DNA from: Tissierella pigra
Lineage (GTDB): Bacteria > Bacillota > Clostridia > Tissierellales > Tissierellaceae
Reading direction: 5' to 3'
Assembly (NCBI RefSeq): GCF_009695605.1
Contig: NZ_VUNQ01000001.1
Coordinates: forward strand, 1-64,000
DNA length: 64,000 nt
Part shown: one piece after another, positions 43,546-51,041 of the stretch
Layout: each line of letters begins with the position of its first letter
Numbering within the stretch: the stretch's first letter is position 1
Notes under the pieces: model-generated
The model's database searches: none
The model's input: the letters and a program-made list of their open reading frames with translations, nothing else
Told to the model about the DNA's origin: nothing
Translations under genes and position numbers: made by a program

Positions 43546-44130
43546 ATGAAAGAAATTCTCAATAAGATCAAGGAATATCTAGAAAAAAATAATAATAAAA
43601 AATTTATTAATAATTTATTCATAATATTACTGGTATCTGTCATATTTTTAATTGTAACCAATAATTTTTTAAGACCTAAAGAAGAAGGTATTGAAAATCC
43701 AAAAGAAAATACTAAGGAGGTATATAAATATGAATCTGAAGAAGATTATAGCAGTTATTTAGAAAAAAAATTAACTAATATTCTTACCAAATTAAATGGA
43801 GTAGGCAAAGTAAGTGTTATGGTAACTTTGGAGAACAGTATTGAAAAGGTCGCCGCTTCAAATACAACAAAGACTACAGAAGAAACCATAGAGAATGATT
43901 CAGAAGGAGGGACAAGGGAAATACACAGGGAAGATATAACCACTCAAGTAATGACTAGAGGCAGTGATGGATCGTTATTAGTAGTAAAAGAAATAAAACC
44001 TACTGTACAAGGAGTTATTGTAGTTGCAGAGGGGGCAGATGATCCTATATTAAAAGAGATGCTCTATGAGGCTGTAAAGACTGTCTTAGGCATAAAGGGA
44101 AATAAAGTTCAAGTATACTCAAGTAAATAA
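43546..44130 (+). CDS. spoIIIAG: Stage III sporulation protein AG
   Basis: 194 aa from the ATG at 43546; in-frame ATGs at 43522 and 43537 are alternatives. One membrane segment (NNLFIILLVSVIFLIVTNNF), then a ring-building domain (LTNILTKLNGVGKVSVMVTLEN and GVIVVAEGADDPILKEMLYEAVKTVLG), which forms the large intermembrane ring of the channel. A Thr/Glu-rich loop lies in the middle, as in other SpoIIIAG proteins. Confidence 0.93.
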   Translation: MKEILNKIKEYLEKNNNKKFINNLFIILLVSVIFLIVTNNFLRPKEEGIENPKENTKEVYKYESEEDYSSYLEKKLTNILTKLNGVGKVSVMVTLENSIEKVAASNTTKTTEETIENDSEGGTREIHREDITTQVMTRGSDGSLLVVKEIKPTVQGVIVVAEGADDPILKEMLYEAVKTVLGIKGNKVQVYSSK

Positions 44131-44142
44131 GGGGGAATAGCT

Positions 44143-44808
44143 ATGTTTAAAATTAAAAGACCAGCAATTATCGGTTTATTAGTAGTATTATTGGTATTTA
44201 CAGGATACTTAAATCACGAATTGACACAACAAGCTCAACGTAAATCATCAAGAGATTATCAAAACCATGAGTTAGCAGAAATGGCCAAGATGAACAAAGA
44301 AAATGATTTAGAAGAAGATACGACAGAAGTGGATTTAGAGAACCTAGATACAGTTGATTCAGCTGAAGTATCTAGTGATAGTGTTGATGTAATAGATTCA
44401 GCTAAAAATGATGAAAATGAAGCTTTAGAAACCATGTATACAGAAGGAAGTAAAGGGATTAAGAACTACTTTGTTGAATATAGATTATCTAGAGATAAAT
44501 TAAGGGCTACTTTAGTAGATAGATTAGATCAAATTGTAAATAATGAAAAAACAGCAGAAAATATAAGAACGGATGCTCAAAAAGAAATAATTAAATTAGG
44601 AAACAATTCAGAGCAGGAACTTCAAATTGAAGGATTAATAAAAGGGAAAGGTTTTGAAGATGCAATAGTATTTTTAACAGATAAAGATATTAAAATAGTT
44701 GTATCAAAAGATGATCTAAATGAACAAGATATGGTAAAGATCTTAGACATAGTAAAATCGGAGACAGAATATAATGCTAATAATATTAAAATAATGAAAA
44801 AGCAATAG
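44143..44808 (+). CDS. spoIIIAH: Stage III sporulation protein AH
   Basis: 221 aa. N-terminal membrane segment (AIIGLLVVLLVFTGYLN), an acidic linker of about 70 residues, then the YscJ/FliF-like ring domain (DYRLSRDKLRATLVDRLDQI-type helix; ADIKIVVSKDDL-type strands, here DKDIKIVVSKDDLNEQD). It zips to SpoIIQ across the intermembrane space. Last gene of the operon. Confidence 0.94.
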   Translation: MFKIKRPAIIGLLVVLLVFTGYLNHELTQQAQRKSSRDYQNHELAEMAKMNKENDLEEDTTEVDLENLDTVDSAEVSSDSVDVIDSAKNDENEALETMYTEGSKGIKNYFVEYRLSRDKLRATLVDRLDQIVNNEKTAENIRTDAQKEIIKLGNNSEQELQIEGLIKGKGFEDAIVFLTDKDIKIVVSKDDLNEQDMVKILDIVKSETEYNANNIKIMKKQ

Positions 44809-44815
44809 GAAATGT

Positions 44816-44844
44816 TTGTAAATAGGATAATCCTTTGATATAAT
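44816..44844 (+). promoter_or_regulatory. Sigma-A promoter of the Asp23 operon
   Basis: TTGTAA at 44816-44821, 17-base spacer, TATAAT at 44839-44844, placed just after the spoIIIAH stop. It gives vegetative expression to genes that follow the sporulation operon. Confidence 0.75.
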
Positions 44845-44881
44845 AACTTTAAGAACTATAGTAGCAATGGAGGTGTTTGTT

Positions 44882-45277
44882 TTGAATGAGTTTTCAAATA
44901 ATGAAAGTATTGAAAATGGAACAGTAAAAATCGCAGATGACGTAGTTGCAATTATTGCTGGAATAGCAGCTACAGAAGTAGAAGGTGTAGCAGGTATGAG
45001 TGGCGGTATTACTGGTGGCATTACTGAAATGTTAGGAATGAAAAATTTATCTAAGGGTGTTAAAGTAGAAGTTGGAGATGAAGAAGCAGCCATAGATTTA
45101 TATATCATAGTAGAATATGGCTCAAATATTTCAGAACTAGGAAAGAAAGTGCAAGAAAATGTTAAGAATACATTGGAAACTATGACGGGGTTAAATATCA
45201 TAGAAGTAAATGTAAATATTTTAGGTGTAAACTTTCCAAAAGAGCCTAAGATAGAAGCAGAAGCAAGAGTAAAGTAG
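44882..45277 (+). CDS. Asp23/Gls24 family envelope stress protein
   Basis: 131 aa from the TTG at 44882, behind GGAGGTG; an ATG at 44867 lies upstream of that site. DUF322 signature: VKIADDVVAIIAGIAATEVEGVAGMSGG, then GVKVEVGDEEAAIDLYIIVEYG and VQENVKNTLETMTGLNIIEVNVNI. Asp23 is a membrane-associated protein held by AmaP, whose gene is next. Related to yqhY of Bacillus, which sits before nusB and after accBC; accBC are missing here. Confidence 0.93.
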   Translation: MNEFSNNESIENGTVKIADDVVAIIAGIAATEVEGVAGMSGGITGGITEMLGMKNLSKGVKVEVGDEEAAIDLYIIVEYGSNISELGKKVQENVKNTLETMTGLNIIEVNVNILGVNFPKEPKIEAEARVK

Positions 45278-45281
45278 TATT

Positions 45282-45310
45282 TTACCCTCTGATTATCAGA
45301 GGGTAATTTT
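45282..45310 (+). terminator. Terminator after the Asp23 gene
   Basis: TTACCCTCTGA-TTA-TCAGAGGGTAA followed by TTTTA. A perfect 11-bp stem; the short T-run suggests partial readthrough into amaP. Confidence 0.8.
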
Positions 45311-45332
45311 AAATACTAGAAAGGAGATACCA

Positions 45333-45884
45333 ATGAAGATAATTGATAGGTTTATTATTGCTTTATTTTCTTTATTTGTATTAGCATTATCTGTATTTTT
45401 AATCATAATTCCATTCAATATAAATGGTTTTTTTTCAATTCAAAATATGAATTATTTTATTTTGAGTATGCACAGAAACTATTATTATACTTTGTTTGGA
45501 ATTCTTTTATTTATTGCCAGTATAAGAATTATATTTTCAGGATTTTCTAGAAAAGGTGTGGAAAGTAAAGGTGGTTCATATTTAATTACTAGAAATGATT
45601 TAGGTGAGATAATGATTTATTCTGCTACAATAGTTTCTCTTGTGGAAACTGCAGTTGAAAAATTTTCAGGTGTAAGTAATATAAAGATTGATGTAGAACT
45701 TATAGAAGGACAAGTTGGAATTAATCTTACAGGAGATGTATCTCCGGGAGTTAGTATTCCAGAGGTAACTAAAGAGTTACAATCTGTAGTTAAGGGATAT
45801 ATTGAAAATGCAACAGGAGCTAAAGTAAGTGAGATAAATGTAAAAACAAATAATGTATCAGTACCTACTAGAGCAATACGATAA
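45333..45884 (+). CDS. amaP: Alkaline shock response membrane anchor protein AmaP
   Basis: 183 aa. Two N-terminal membrane segments (IIALFSLFVLALSVFLIIIP and YYYTLFGILLFIASIRIIF), then an Asp23-like domain (GEIMIYSATIVSLVETAVEKFSG; GEINVKTNN-like end). AmaP anchors Asp23 to the membrane in staphylococci. AAGGAGAT ribosome site. Followed by a DUF2273 gene, the usual partner. Confidence 0.9.
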   Translation: MKIIDRFIIALFSLFVLALSVFLIIIPFNINGFFSIQNMNYFILSMHRNYYYTLFGILLFIASIRIIFSGFSRKGVESKGGSYLITRNDLGEIMIYSATIVSLVETAVEKFSGVSNIKIDVELIEGQVGINLTGDVSPGVSIPEVTKELQSVVKGYIENATGAKVSEINVKTNNVSVPTRAIR

Positions 45885-45898
45885 AAATGAGGTGTGAT

Positions 45899-46135
45899 AT
45901 GATTAAACAAATATTAAGAGAACTTCTAGAGATTATCAATAATAATAGAGGAAAATTTTTTGGAGCCTTGGCAGGATTCTTAGTAGCTGTTTCAATTCTT
46001 ATTATTGGTTTTTTTAAAACCTTGTTTATTTTTCTATGTACTTGTATAGGATATATTCTAGGAAGCAAATCATATAAAAAAATAGACTTTAGGGAAATAC
46101 TAGAAAAGATACTTCCTCTAGGTGGTAGAAGTTAA
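45899..46135 (+). CDS. DUF2273 small membrane protein
   Basis: 78 aa from the ATG at 45899, behind GAGGTG; an ATG at 45887 contains that site. Two membrane segments in GKFFGALAGFLVAVSILIIG and KTLFIFLCTCIGYILGS. DUF2273 proteins accompany Asp23 and AmaP in Firmicutes; function unknown. Confidence 0.87.
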   Translation: MIKQILRELLEIINNNRGKFFGALAGFLVAVSILIIGFFKTLFIFLCTCIGYILGSKSYKKIDFREILEKILPLGGRS

Positions 46136-46167
46136 TAATTATAGTTTGAATTAATTAGGAGGAAAAC

Positions 46168-46575
46168 ATGGGAAGAAAACAAGCAAGAGAAGGAACTATG
46201 AAATTGCTTTATCAAATGTCAGTAAATGAAGATTTTTCTGATGAGGCTTTGGATGTTTATTTTACGGAATATACTTTTGATGAATCAGAAAAAGAGTATA
46301 TACTAGATGCTATAAATCAGATAAAACAAAATGTAGATTCCATTGATAATTATATTGAAAAACATTTGGAAGGCTGGAATATCCATAGAATAGCCAAAGT
46401 TGATTTGGCAGTTTTAAGAATAGCTGTATATGAAATTATATATAGAAAAGATATTCCAGTTCAGGTATCCATTAATGAAGCCATTGAAACAGTAAAAAGA
46501 TACAGTACTGAAGAATCTTTTAAATTTATAAATGGAGTTCTGGGAGGGCTAGTTCGTTCTATTAATAAAGAATAA
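46168..46575 (+). CDS. nusB: Transcription antitermination factor NusB
   Basis: 135 aa, all-helical. Starts GRKQAREGTMKLLYQM, with the family blocks WNIHRIAKVDLAVLRIAVYEI, VQVSINEAIETVKRYSTEES and FKFINGVLGGLVR. Binds boxA RNA with NusE in rRNA antitermination. AGGAGG ribosome site. Conserved order nusB-xseA-xseB-ispA, with folD absent. Confidence 0.96.
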   Translation: MGRKQAREGTMKLLYQMSVNEDFSDEALDVYFTEYTFDESEKEYILDAINQIKQNVDSIDNYIEKHLEGWNIHRIAKVDLAVLRIAVYEIIYRKDIPVQVSINEAIETVKRYSTEESFKFINGVLGGLVRSINKE

Positions 46576-46592
46576 TTCTTAGGAGGTAGGTC

Positions 46593-47810
46593 ATGGGACC
46601 TCTAAAGGTAAGTGAAGTTAATAACTATATTAAAAGAGTATTTTTATCTGATATGATTTTATCTTCTTTAAGTATAGAAGGAGAAATTTCTAACTTTAAA
46701 CATCATTATAGCGGACATATGTATTTTAATCTTAAAGATGAAAAGGGAAAGATTAAATCAGTTATGTTCAAAAGTGATAATGAGAATTTAAAGGTTAAAT
46801 TAGAAGAAGGCATGAAGATAATAGCAACAGGATATATCTCCCTATATGAAAAAGAGGGAGATTATCAATTTTACATTAGACATATTAAAGAAAGTGGTTT
46901 AGGAGATCTTTATAGGGAGTTTGAAGAATTAAAAAAGAAGCTAGAATCTGAAGGGCTATTTTCAGAAAGCAATAAAAAGAAAATACCTACTATGCCTAAA
47001 AAGATAGGTATAGTAACATCATCTACTGGTGCTGCCATTAGAGATATTATTACGGTAATCAAGAGAAGATTTCCACCTTGTAACATATTAATATATCCAT
47101 CCTTAGTCCAAGGACCACAAGCTCCCAAGGAGATTTGTAAAGGTCTTAAATATTTAGATAGCAGGCAAGATATAGATTTAATAATTACAGGAAGAGGTGG
47201 TGGTTCCATAGAAGAGTTATTTGCCTTTAACGATGAATATGTAGCTAGAACTATCTACGATCTAGAAACCCCTATTATATCTGCCGTAGGTCATGAAACG
47301 GATTTCACCATAGCAGATTTTGTTGCAGATTTAAGAGCTCCCACACCTTCAGCTGCTGCAGAACTTGCTGTACCCAATATATGTAGTTTAAATAATGATC
47401 TACAAAATAAATATAATAGATTAATCAAAGGGATTTTACAAATTCTTGGACAGCATAAAGTAAGGATAAATCATTTAAATAAAAATTTAAAGTTTTTTAA
47501 TCCAGTGAATCAGTTAAAAGATAAAAGACAGGAATTAGACAATTTATTTAAAGACTTAAATTATCTAGTGGAAAAGAACTTTATGAACAGGAAAAGTCAA
47601 CTAGGAACCTTAAAAAATAGCCTAGATTTATTAAATCCATTATTAGCTTTAGATAGGGGTTACGGTATTTTAATGAATAAAGATGGAAAACTTATTAAAT
47701 CCGTTGAAAATATCGTATTAAATGAAGAAATCGATATATTGCTAAAGGATGGACAAATAAATACAATAGTAAAAGCTATTGATAAAGGAGGATTAGCAGA
47801 TGAAGAATAA
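46593..47810 (+). CDS. xseA: Exodeoxyribonuclease VII large subunit
   Basis: 405 aa. N-terminal OB fold (LSIEGEISNFKHHYSGHMYFN) and a catalytic domain with PKKIGIVTSSTGAAIRDI, DLIITGRGGGSIEEL and ISAVGHETDFTIADFVADLRAPTPSAAAE. A coiled coil and a GYGIL tail motif follow. Degrades single-stranded DNA from both ends with XseB. Ends 11 bases inside xseB. Confidence 0.96.
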   Translation: MGPLKVSEVNNYIKRVFLSDMILSSLSIEGEISNFKHHYSGHMYFNLKDEKGKIKSVMFKSDNENLKVKLEEGMKIIATGYISLYEKEGDYQFYIRHIKESGLGDLYREFEELKKKLESEGLFSESNKKKIPTMPKKIGIVTSSTGAAIRDIITVIKRRFPPCNILIYPSLVQGPQAPKEICKGLKYLDSRQDIDLIITGRGGGSIEELFAFNDEYVARTIYDLETPIISAVGHETDFTIADFVADLRAPTPSAAAELAVPNICSLNNDLQNKYNRLIKGILQILGQHKVRINHLNKNLKFFNPVNQLKDKRQELDNLFKDLNYLVEKNFMNRKSQLGTLKNSLDLLNPLLALDRGYGILMNKDGKLIKSVENIVLNEEIDILLKDGQINTIVKAIDKGGLADEE

Positions 47811-48033
47811 AAATTTAGCTTATGAAGATGCTATTTCAAAATTAGAATCTATTTTAGAAGAATTAGAAGAAGATGGCTGTACCTTAGATGAATCCATTGA
47901 TAAATTTAAAAAAGGTATAGAATTATATAATTACTGTAATAATTTATTATATAAGGCAGAAGGAGAAGTAAAGATTTTACTAGAAGATAAGGAAGGCAAT
48001 ATGTTAGATATTGAATTCCCTATGGAGGGATAG
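47800..48033 (+). CDS. xseB: Exodeoxyribonuclease VII small subunit
   Basis: 77 aa. Begins LAYEDAISKLESILEELEED and continues CTLDESIDKFKKGIELYNYCNNLLYKAEGEV, the family helices that wrap the XseA coiled coil. Start overlaps xseA by 11 bases (GGAGG in xseA end). ispA follows 2 bases later. Confidence 0.95.
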   Translation: MKNKNLAYEDAISKLESILEELEEDGCTLDESIDKFKKGIELYNYCNNLLYKAEGEVKILLEDKEGNMLDIEFPMEG

Positions 48034-48035
48034 TT

Positions 48036-48905
48036 ATGGATTTAAATAATGAGCTAAAAAGAATTAATTCTGTAATTGACATGGAATTTAAAAATATATT
48101 TAAAGACAAAGATGTTTATCAAAAAAGGATTATCGAGACAATAGATTATAGTTTATTTACTGGTGGTAAAAGACTAAGACCTATAATGGCTATTAAAAGC
48201 TATGAACTTTTTAAAGATGATATAGAGGAAATATTGCCTTATGCAGTAGCTATCGAAATGATACATACATATTCTTTGATACATGATGACCTACCATCAA
48301 TGGATGATGATGATTTTAGAAGAGGGAAACCTACTAGTCATAAAGTATTTGGTGAAGCTATGGCAATTTTAGCAGGAGACGGTCTTTTGAATTTAGCTTT
48401 TGAAACCATGGCAGATCATATAGATAAAAAAGCTAAGACTATTGAAGATTATAAAAAATATACTAAAGCTTTTAAGGAAATAAGCGGGTATTCCGGAATA
48501 TACGGTATGATAGGAGGACAAGTAGTTGATCTTCTAGCAACTCATAATACTATGTCTGAAGAAAAACTTCTATTTATGTATAAGACTAAGACTGCTGCCT
48601 TAATCCAGTCCGCTTTAGTAACAGGTGCTATTATTGGTGAGGCTTCAGATATTGAGGTAGAAGCTATGAGGGAATTTGGATTAAACCTTGGGTTAGCATA
48701 TCAGATTAGAGATGATATTCTAGATATAAATCAGGATAAAATTATAAAAAAATTGACCTATTTATCATTTCATGATTTAGATAGAGCAAAAATAGCAGTG
48801 GAGGAATATAGTAATAAGGCAATGAATTCTTTAAAAGGATTAAACAATAGAAATACTGACTTCTTTGTGGCTTTAACTGAAGAACTAATAAGTCGTGATA
48901 AATAA
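48036..48905 (+). CDS. ispA: Polyprenyl (farnesyl) diphosphate synthase
   Basis: 289 aa trans-isoprenyl diphosphate synthase. GGKRLRPIM binds diphosphate. First Asp-rich motif DDLPSMDDDDFRRGKPTSH at about 84, second DDILD (YQIRDDILDI) at about 228. The four residues between the first Asp pair and the next Asp, with upstream HTYSLI, fit IspA-type farnesyl synthases. dxs, which usually follows ispA, is missing; an OLE RNA gene is here instead. Confidence 0.94.
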   Translation: MDLNNELKRINSVIDMEFKNIFKDKDVYQKRIIETIDYSLFTGGKRLRPIMAIKSYELFKDDIEEILPYAVAIEMIHTYSLIHDDLPSMDDDDFRRGKPTSHKVFGEAMAILAGDGLLNLAFETMADHIDKKAKTIEDYKKYTKAFKEISGYSGIYGMIGGQVVDLLATHNTMSEEKLLFMYKTKTAALIQSALVTGAIIGEASDIEVEAMREFGLNLGLAYQIRDDILDINQDKIIKKLTYLSFHDLDRAKIAVEEYSNKAMNSLKGLNNRNTDFFVALTEELISRDK

Positions 48906-48911
48906 GATTTG

Positions 48912-48940
48912 TTGAATTTGAATATTATTTATGCTATAAT
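48912..48940 (+). promoter_or_regulatory. Promoter of the OLE RNA
   Basis: TTGAAT at 48912-48917, 17-base spacer, TATAAT at 48935-48940, with TG one base upstream of the -10 (TGCTATAAT). Predicted start is at about 48947, just where the RNA's terminal stem begins. Confidence 0.83.
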
Positions 48941-48945
48941 ATTTT

Positions 48946-49522
48946 TAGCTTGAGTGGTACAGTATTCTAGTCAGTACAACTATTCTAGAGGGCGGGGCTA
49001 AAAATCCGTCGAAGGGCATATCGATGAAGTTCCTTGTTTCGGCTTGCGACGCCCAGTCGTGGGCTGTTGCTGGGAGTAAGAGGGATGGGGCGATCTGCAA
49101 TGGCATGCAGGCGTTGACCCTACTCTCGTGGAGACATGATAATTTAGAATAAATAATCATGATAAACCTGCTATGTCTTGGGACAAATAGCAGAGTAGCC
49201 TGCCTTGAGTGAAGTATGGCGGATGATAAGTTCAATTTAAATTGTTGAAGGGCCCGATACATTTTAAATTCTGTTATCGAAACCTATTTTGCAAAAGAGG
49301 CTAAGGAATAGAATGGCTGTAGAGGAAAACTCCTAGACTGTTCCAAAAGAAGTAAGCTGTGGATTACAGTGCGGACTAAGTGGCAATCCAGTTCTATCTT
49401 TGGTGACAAGATTGTAATAGAATTAAAGGGAAACCGCTGTTATGGCGACAGACAGTTTTTATTAGGGAAATCCTGCTGGACCTAAAGCCGTAAGATTTAC
49501 ACAGTTTACTACCACTCTTAAA
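48946..49522 (+). ncRNA. OLE RNA (ornate large extremophilic RNA)
   Basis: About 575 bases without coding potential, GC-richer than the flanks and full of complementary segments. The ends close: GAGTGGTA at 48952-48959 pairs with TACCACTC at 49510-49517, extended by AGCTT with AAAGCT. Internal blocks such as GAGGGCGGGGC, GGATGGGGCGATCTGC, GGGAAACCGC and CCTAAAGCCGTAAGATTTACACAG look like the conserved core of OLE. It lies between ispA and a gene for the OLE-associated membrane protein OapA, the classic OLE setting. In Halalkalibacterium halodurans OLE forms a membrane-bound RNP linked to cold, alcohol and Mg2+ stress. Own promoter and terminator. Confidence 0.9.
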
Positions 49523-49550
49523 GCTGATAGCTTATGGCTATCAGCTTTTT
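49520..49550 (+). terminator. Intrinsic terminator of the OLE RNA
   Basis: AAAGCTGATAGC, TTATG loop, GCTATCAGCTTT and further T. It overlaps the end of the terminal stem (shared AAAGCT). oapA starts 44 bases downstream, so its expression needs readthrough or another promoter. Confidence 0.87.
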
Positions 49551-49593
49551 GTATATACAAATGTATTTACATATAAGTAATTGGAGGTAGCAT

Positions 49594-50193
49594 ATGAATA
49601 AAAAAGAAGATGAAAAAACCTTTAGTAGTAGATATAATATAAAATGGGTTTTTCTTATAAGTATATGGACTTTTTTCATGTCTGGTACTATTTCAATAAT
49701 TACTGGAAATCTAGTAAATAATTTAGATATTTTAATGGCTTTTCTTGTTCTAATTATAATAATGCTAATAGGTATTATATTTGATATTATTGGTATAGCC
49801 GTAACAACAGCCGAAGAGAAACCTTTTCATGCTATGGCGGCAAATAAAGTAGAAGAAGCTAAATTTTGTATAAAACTTGTAAGAAGTGCAGGACAGGTTT
49901 CTAACTTTTGTAATGATGTTATAGGAGATATTTGTGGAATAGTCTCTGGAGCTGCTGGTACTACCATAATATATAAATTAATGTCAAGATATGATTTAAT
50001 AGATGGAACAGTTTTTAGTATAATTATTACATCATTAGTTGCATCATTAACTGTAGGTGGTAAGGCATTTGGCAAGTCCATAGCCTTGTTTAATTATGAA
50101 AAGATTATTTATGGTATAGCTAAGATATTAAATTTTACCAATAAACACTTAGGCATAGATATATTGCCTAATAAAAGGAAAAATAAAAAGTGA
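49594..50193 (+). CDS. oapA: OLE-associated membrane protein OapA
   Basis: 199 aa with about four membrane segments: two near the N-terminus (WVFLISIWTFFMSGTISIIT and ILMAFLVLIIIMLIGIIFDI) and two in the second half. The conserved-looking core is IGIAVTTAEEKPFHAMAANKVEEAK and GGKAFGKSIALFNYEKI with a basic C-terminus (PNKRKNKK) suited to RNA binding. OapA binds OLE RNA and takes it to the membrane. GGAGGT ribosome site. Directly after the OLE gene, which strongly supports both calls. Confidence 0.9.
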   Translation: MNKKEDEKTFSSRYNIKWVFLISIWTFFMSGTISIITGNLVNNLDILMAFLVLIIIMLIGIIFDIIGIAVTTAEEKPFHAMAANKVEEAKFCIKLVRSAGQVSNFCNDVIGDICGIVSGAAGTTIIYKLMSRYDLIDGTVFSIIITSLVASLTVGGKAFGKSIALFNYEKIIYGIAKILNFTNKHLGIDILPNKRKNKK

Positions 50194-50213
50194 CTAATAT
50201 GGAGAGATGATAA

Positions 50214-51011
50214 GTGAAAAAAAGAGCAGATATAATTCTTTATGAAAAGGGTTTAGTAGATTCACGAGAAAAGGGTAAAAGAGTAATAATGGAAGGCTCA
50301 GTTTTTGTTGGGAATCAGCGTATAGATAAACCAGGGGAAAAAATAGATGAAAATACAGAAATTACTATTAAAGAAAATCCGAATATATATGTAAGTCGTG
50401 GAGGATTGAAACTAGAAAAGGCTATAGCATCATTTGACCTAAATTTGGAAAACAAGGTTTGCATGGATATAGGGGCTTCTACTGGAGGATTTACGGACTG
50501 TATGTTAAAAAGCGGAGCATCTAAAAGCTTTGCTGTTGATGTAGGATATGGACAATTAGATTGGAAACTAAGAAATGACTCAAGAGTAATAGTTATGGAA
50601 AGAACTAATATAAGAAATGTAACTAAGGAAGATATTAAAGAGGAAATTGACTTTATATCCATTGATGTATCCTTTATTTCTTTACGCTTAGTTTTACCTG
50701 TAGCTAAGAGTTTATTAAGCGAAAATGGAGAAATTATTGCATTGATAAAACCACAATTTGAAGCTGGTAGAGATAAGGTGGGTAAAAAAGGAATAATTAG
50801 AGATAAGGATATTCACTTTGAGGTGATAAAAACTGTAGCTGAATTTTCTAATGAACTTGGGTTAGGAGTTTCGTGTCTTACTTATTCACCTATAACTGGA
50901 GCTACTGGAAATATTGAATTTCTAATATATTTAAAAAATGATATAAATGATTCTATTAAGGAAGAATTAATTGCCAAAGTTATTGAAGAAGCTCACAATA
51001 CTCTTAGTTAA
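50214..51011 (+). CDS. tlyA: TlyA-family rRNA (cytidine-2'-O)-methyltransferase
   Basis: 265 aa, GTG start. An N-terminal S4 RNA-binding domain (KKRADIILYEKGLVDSREKG) and a class I SAM fold (VCMDIGASTGGFTDCML, then DVGYGQLDWKLR, IDVSFISLRLVLP, IKPQFEAGR). Often called hemolysin A; the characterised role is 2'-O-methylation of rRNA cytidines. NAD kinase and argR, often next, are missing; recN follows 30 bases later. Confidence 0.94.
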   Translation: MKKRADIILYEKGLVDSREKGKRVIMEGSVFVGNQRIDKPGEKIDENTEITIKENPNIYVSRGGLKLEKAIASFDLNLENKVCMDIGASTGGFTDCMLKSGASKSFAVDVGYGQLDWKLRNDSRVIVMERTNIRNVTKEDIKEEIDFISIDVSFISLRLVLPVAKSLLSENGEIIALIKPQFEAGRDKVGKKGIIRDKDIHFEVIKTVAEFSNELGLGVSCLTYSPITGATGNIEFLIYLKNDINDSIKEELIAKVIEEAHNTLS

Positions 51012-51041
51012 ATATGATTTTAATCATTTGGGGGTTTTTAT

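Noticed and set aside
48945-49262. 105-codon minus-strand ORF in the OLE region
   Set aside because: Antisense of a structured RNA; no ribosome site or recognisable protein features.
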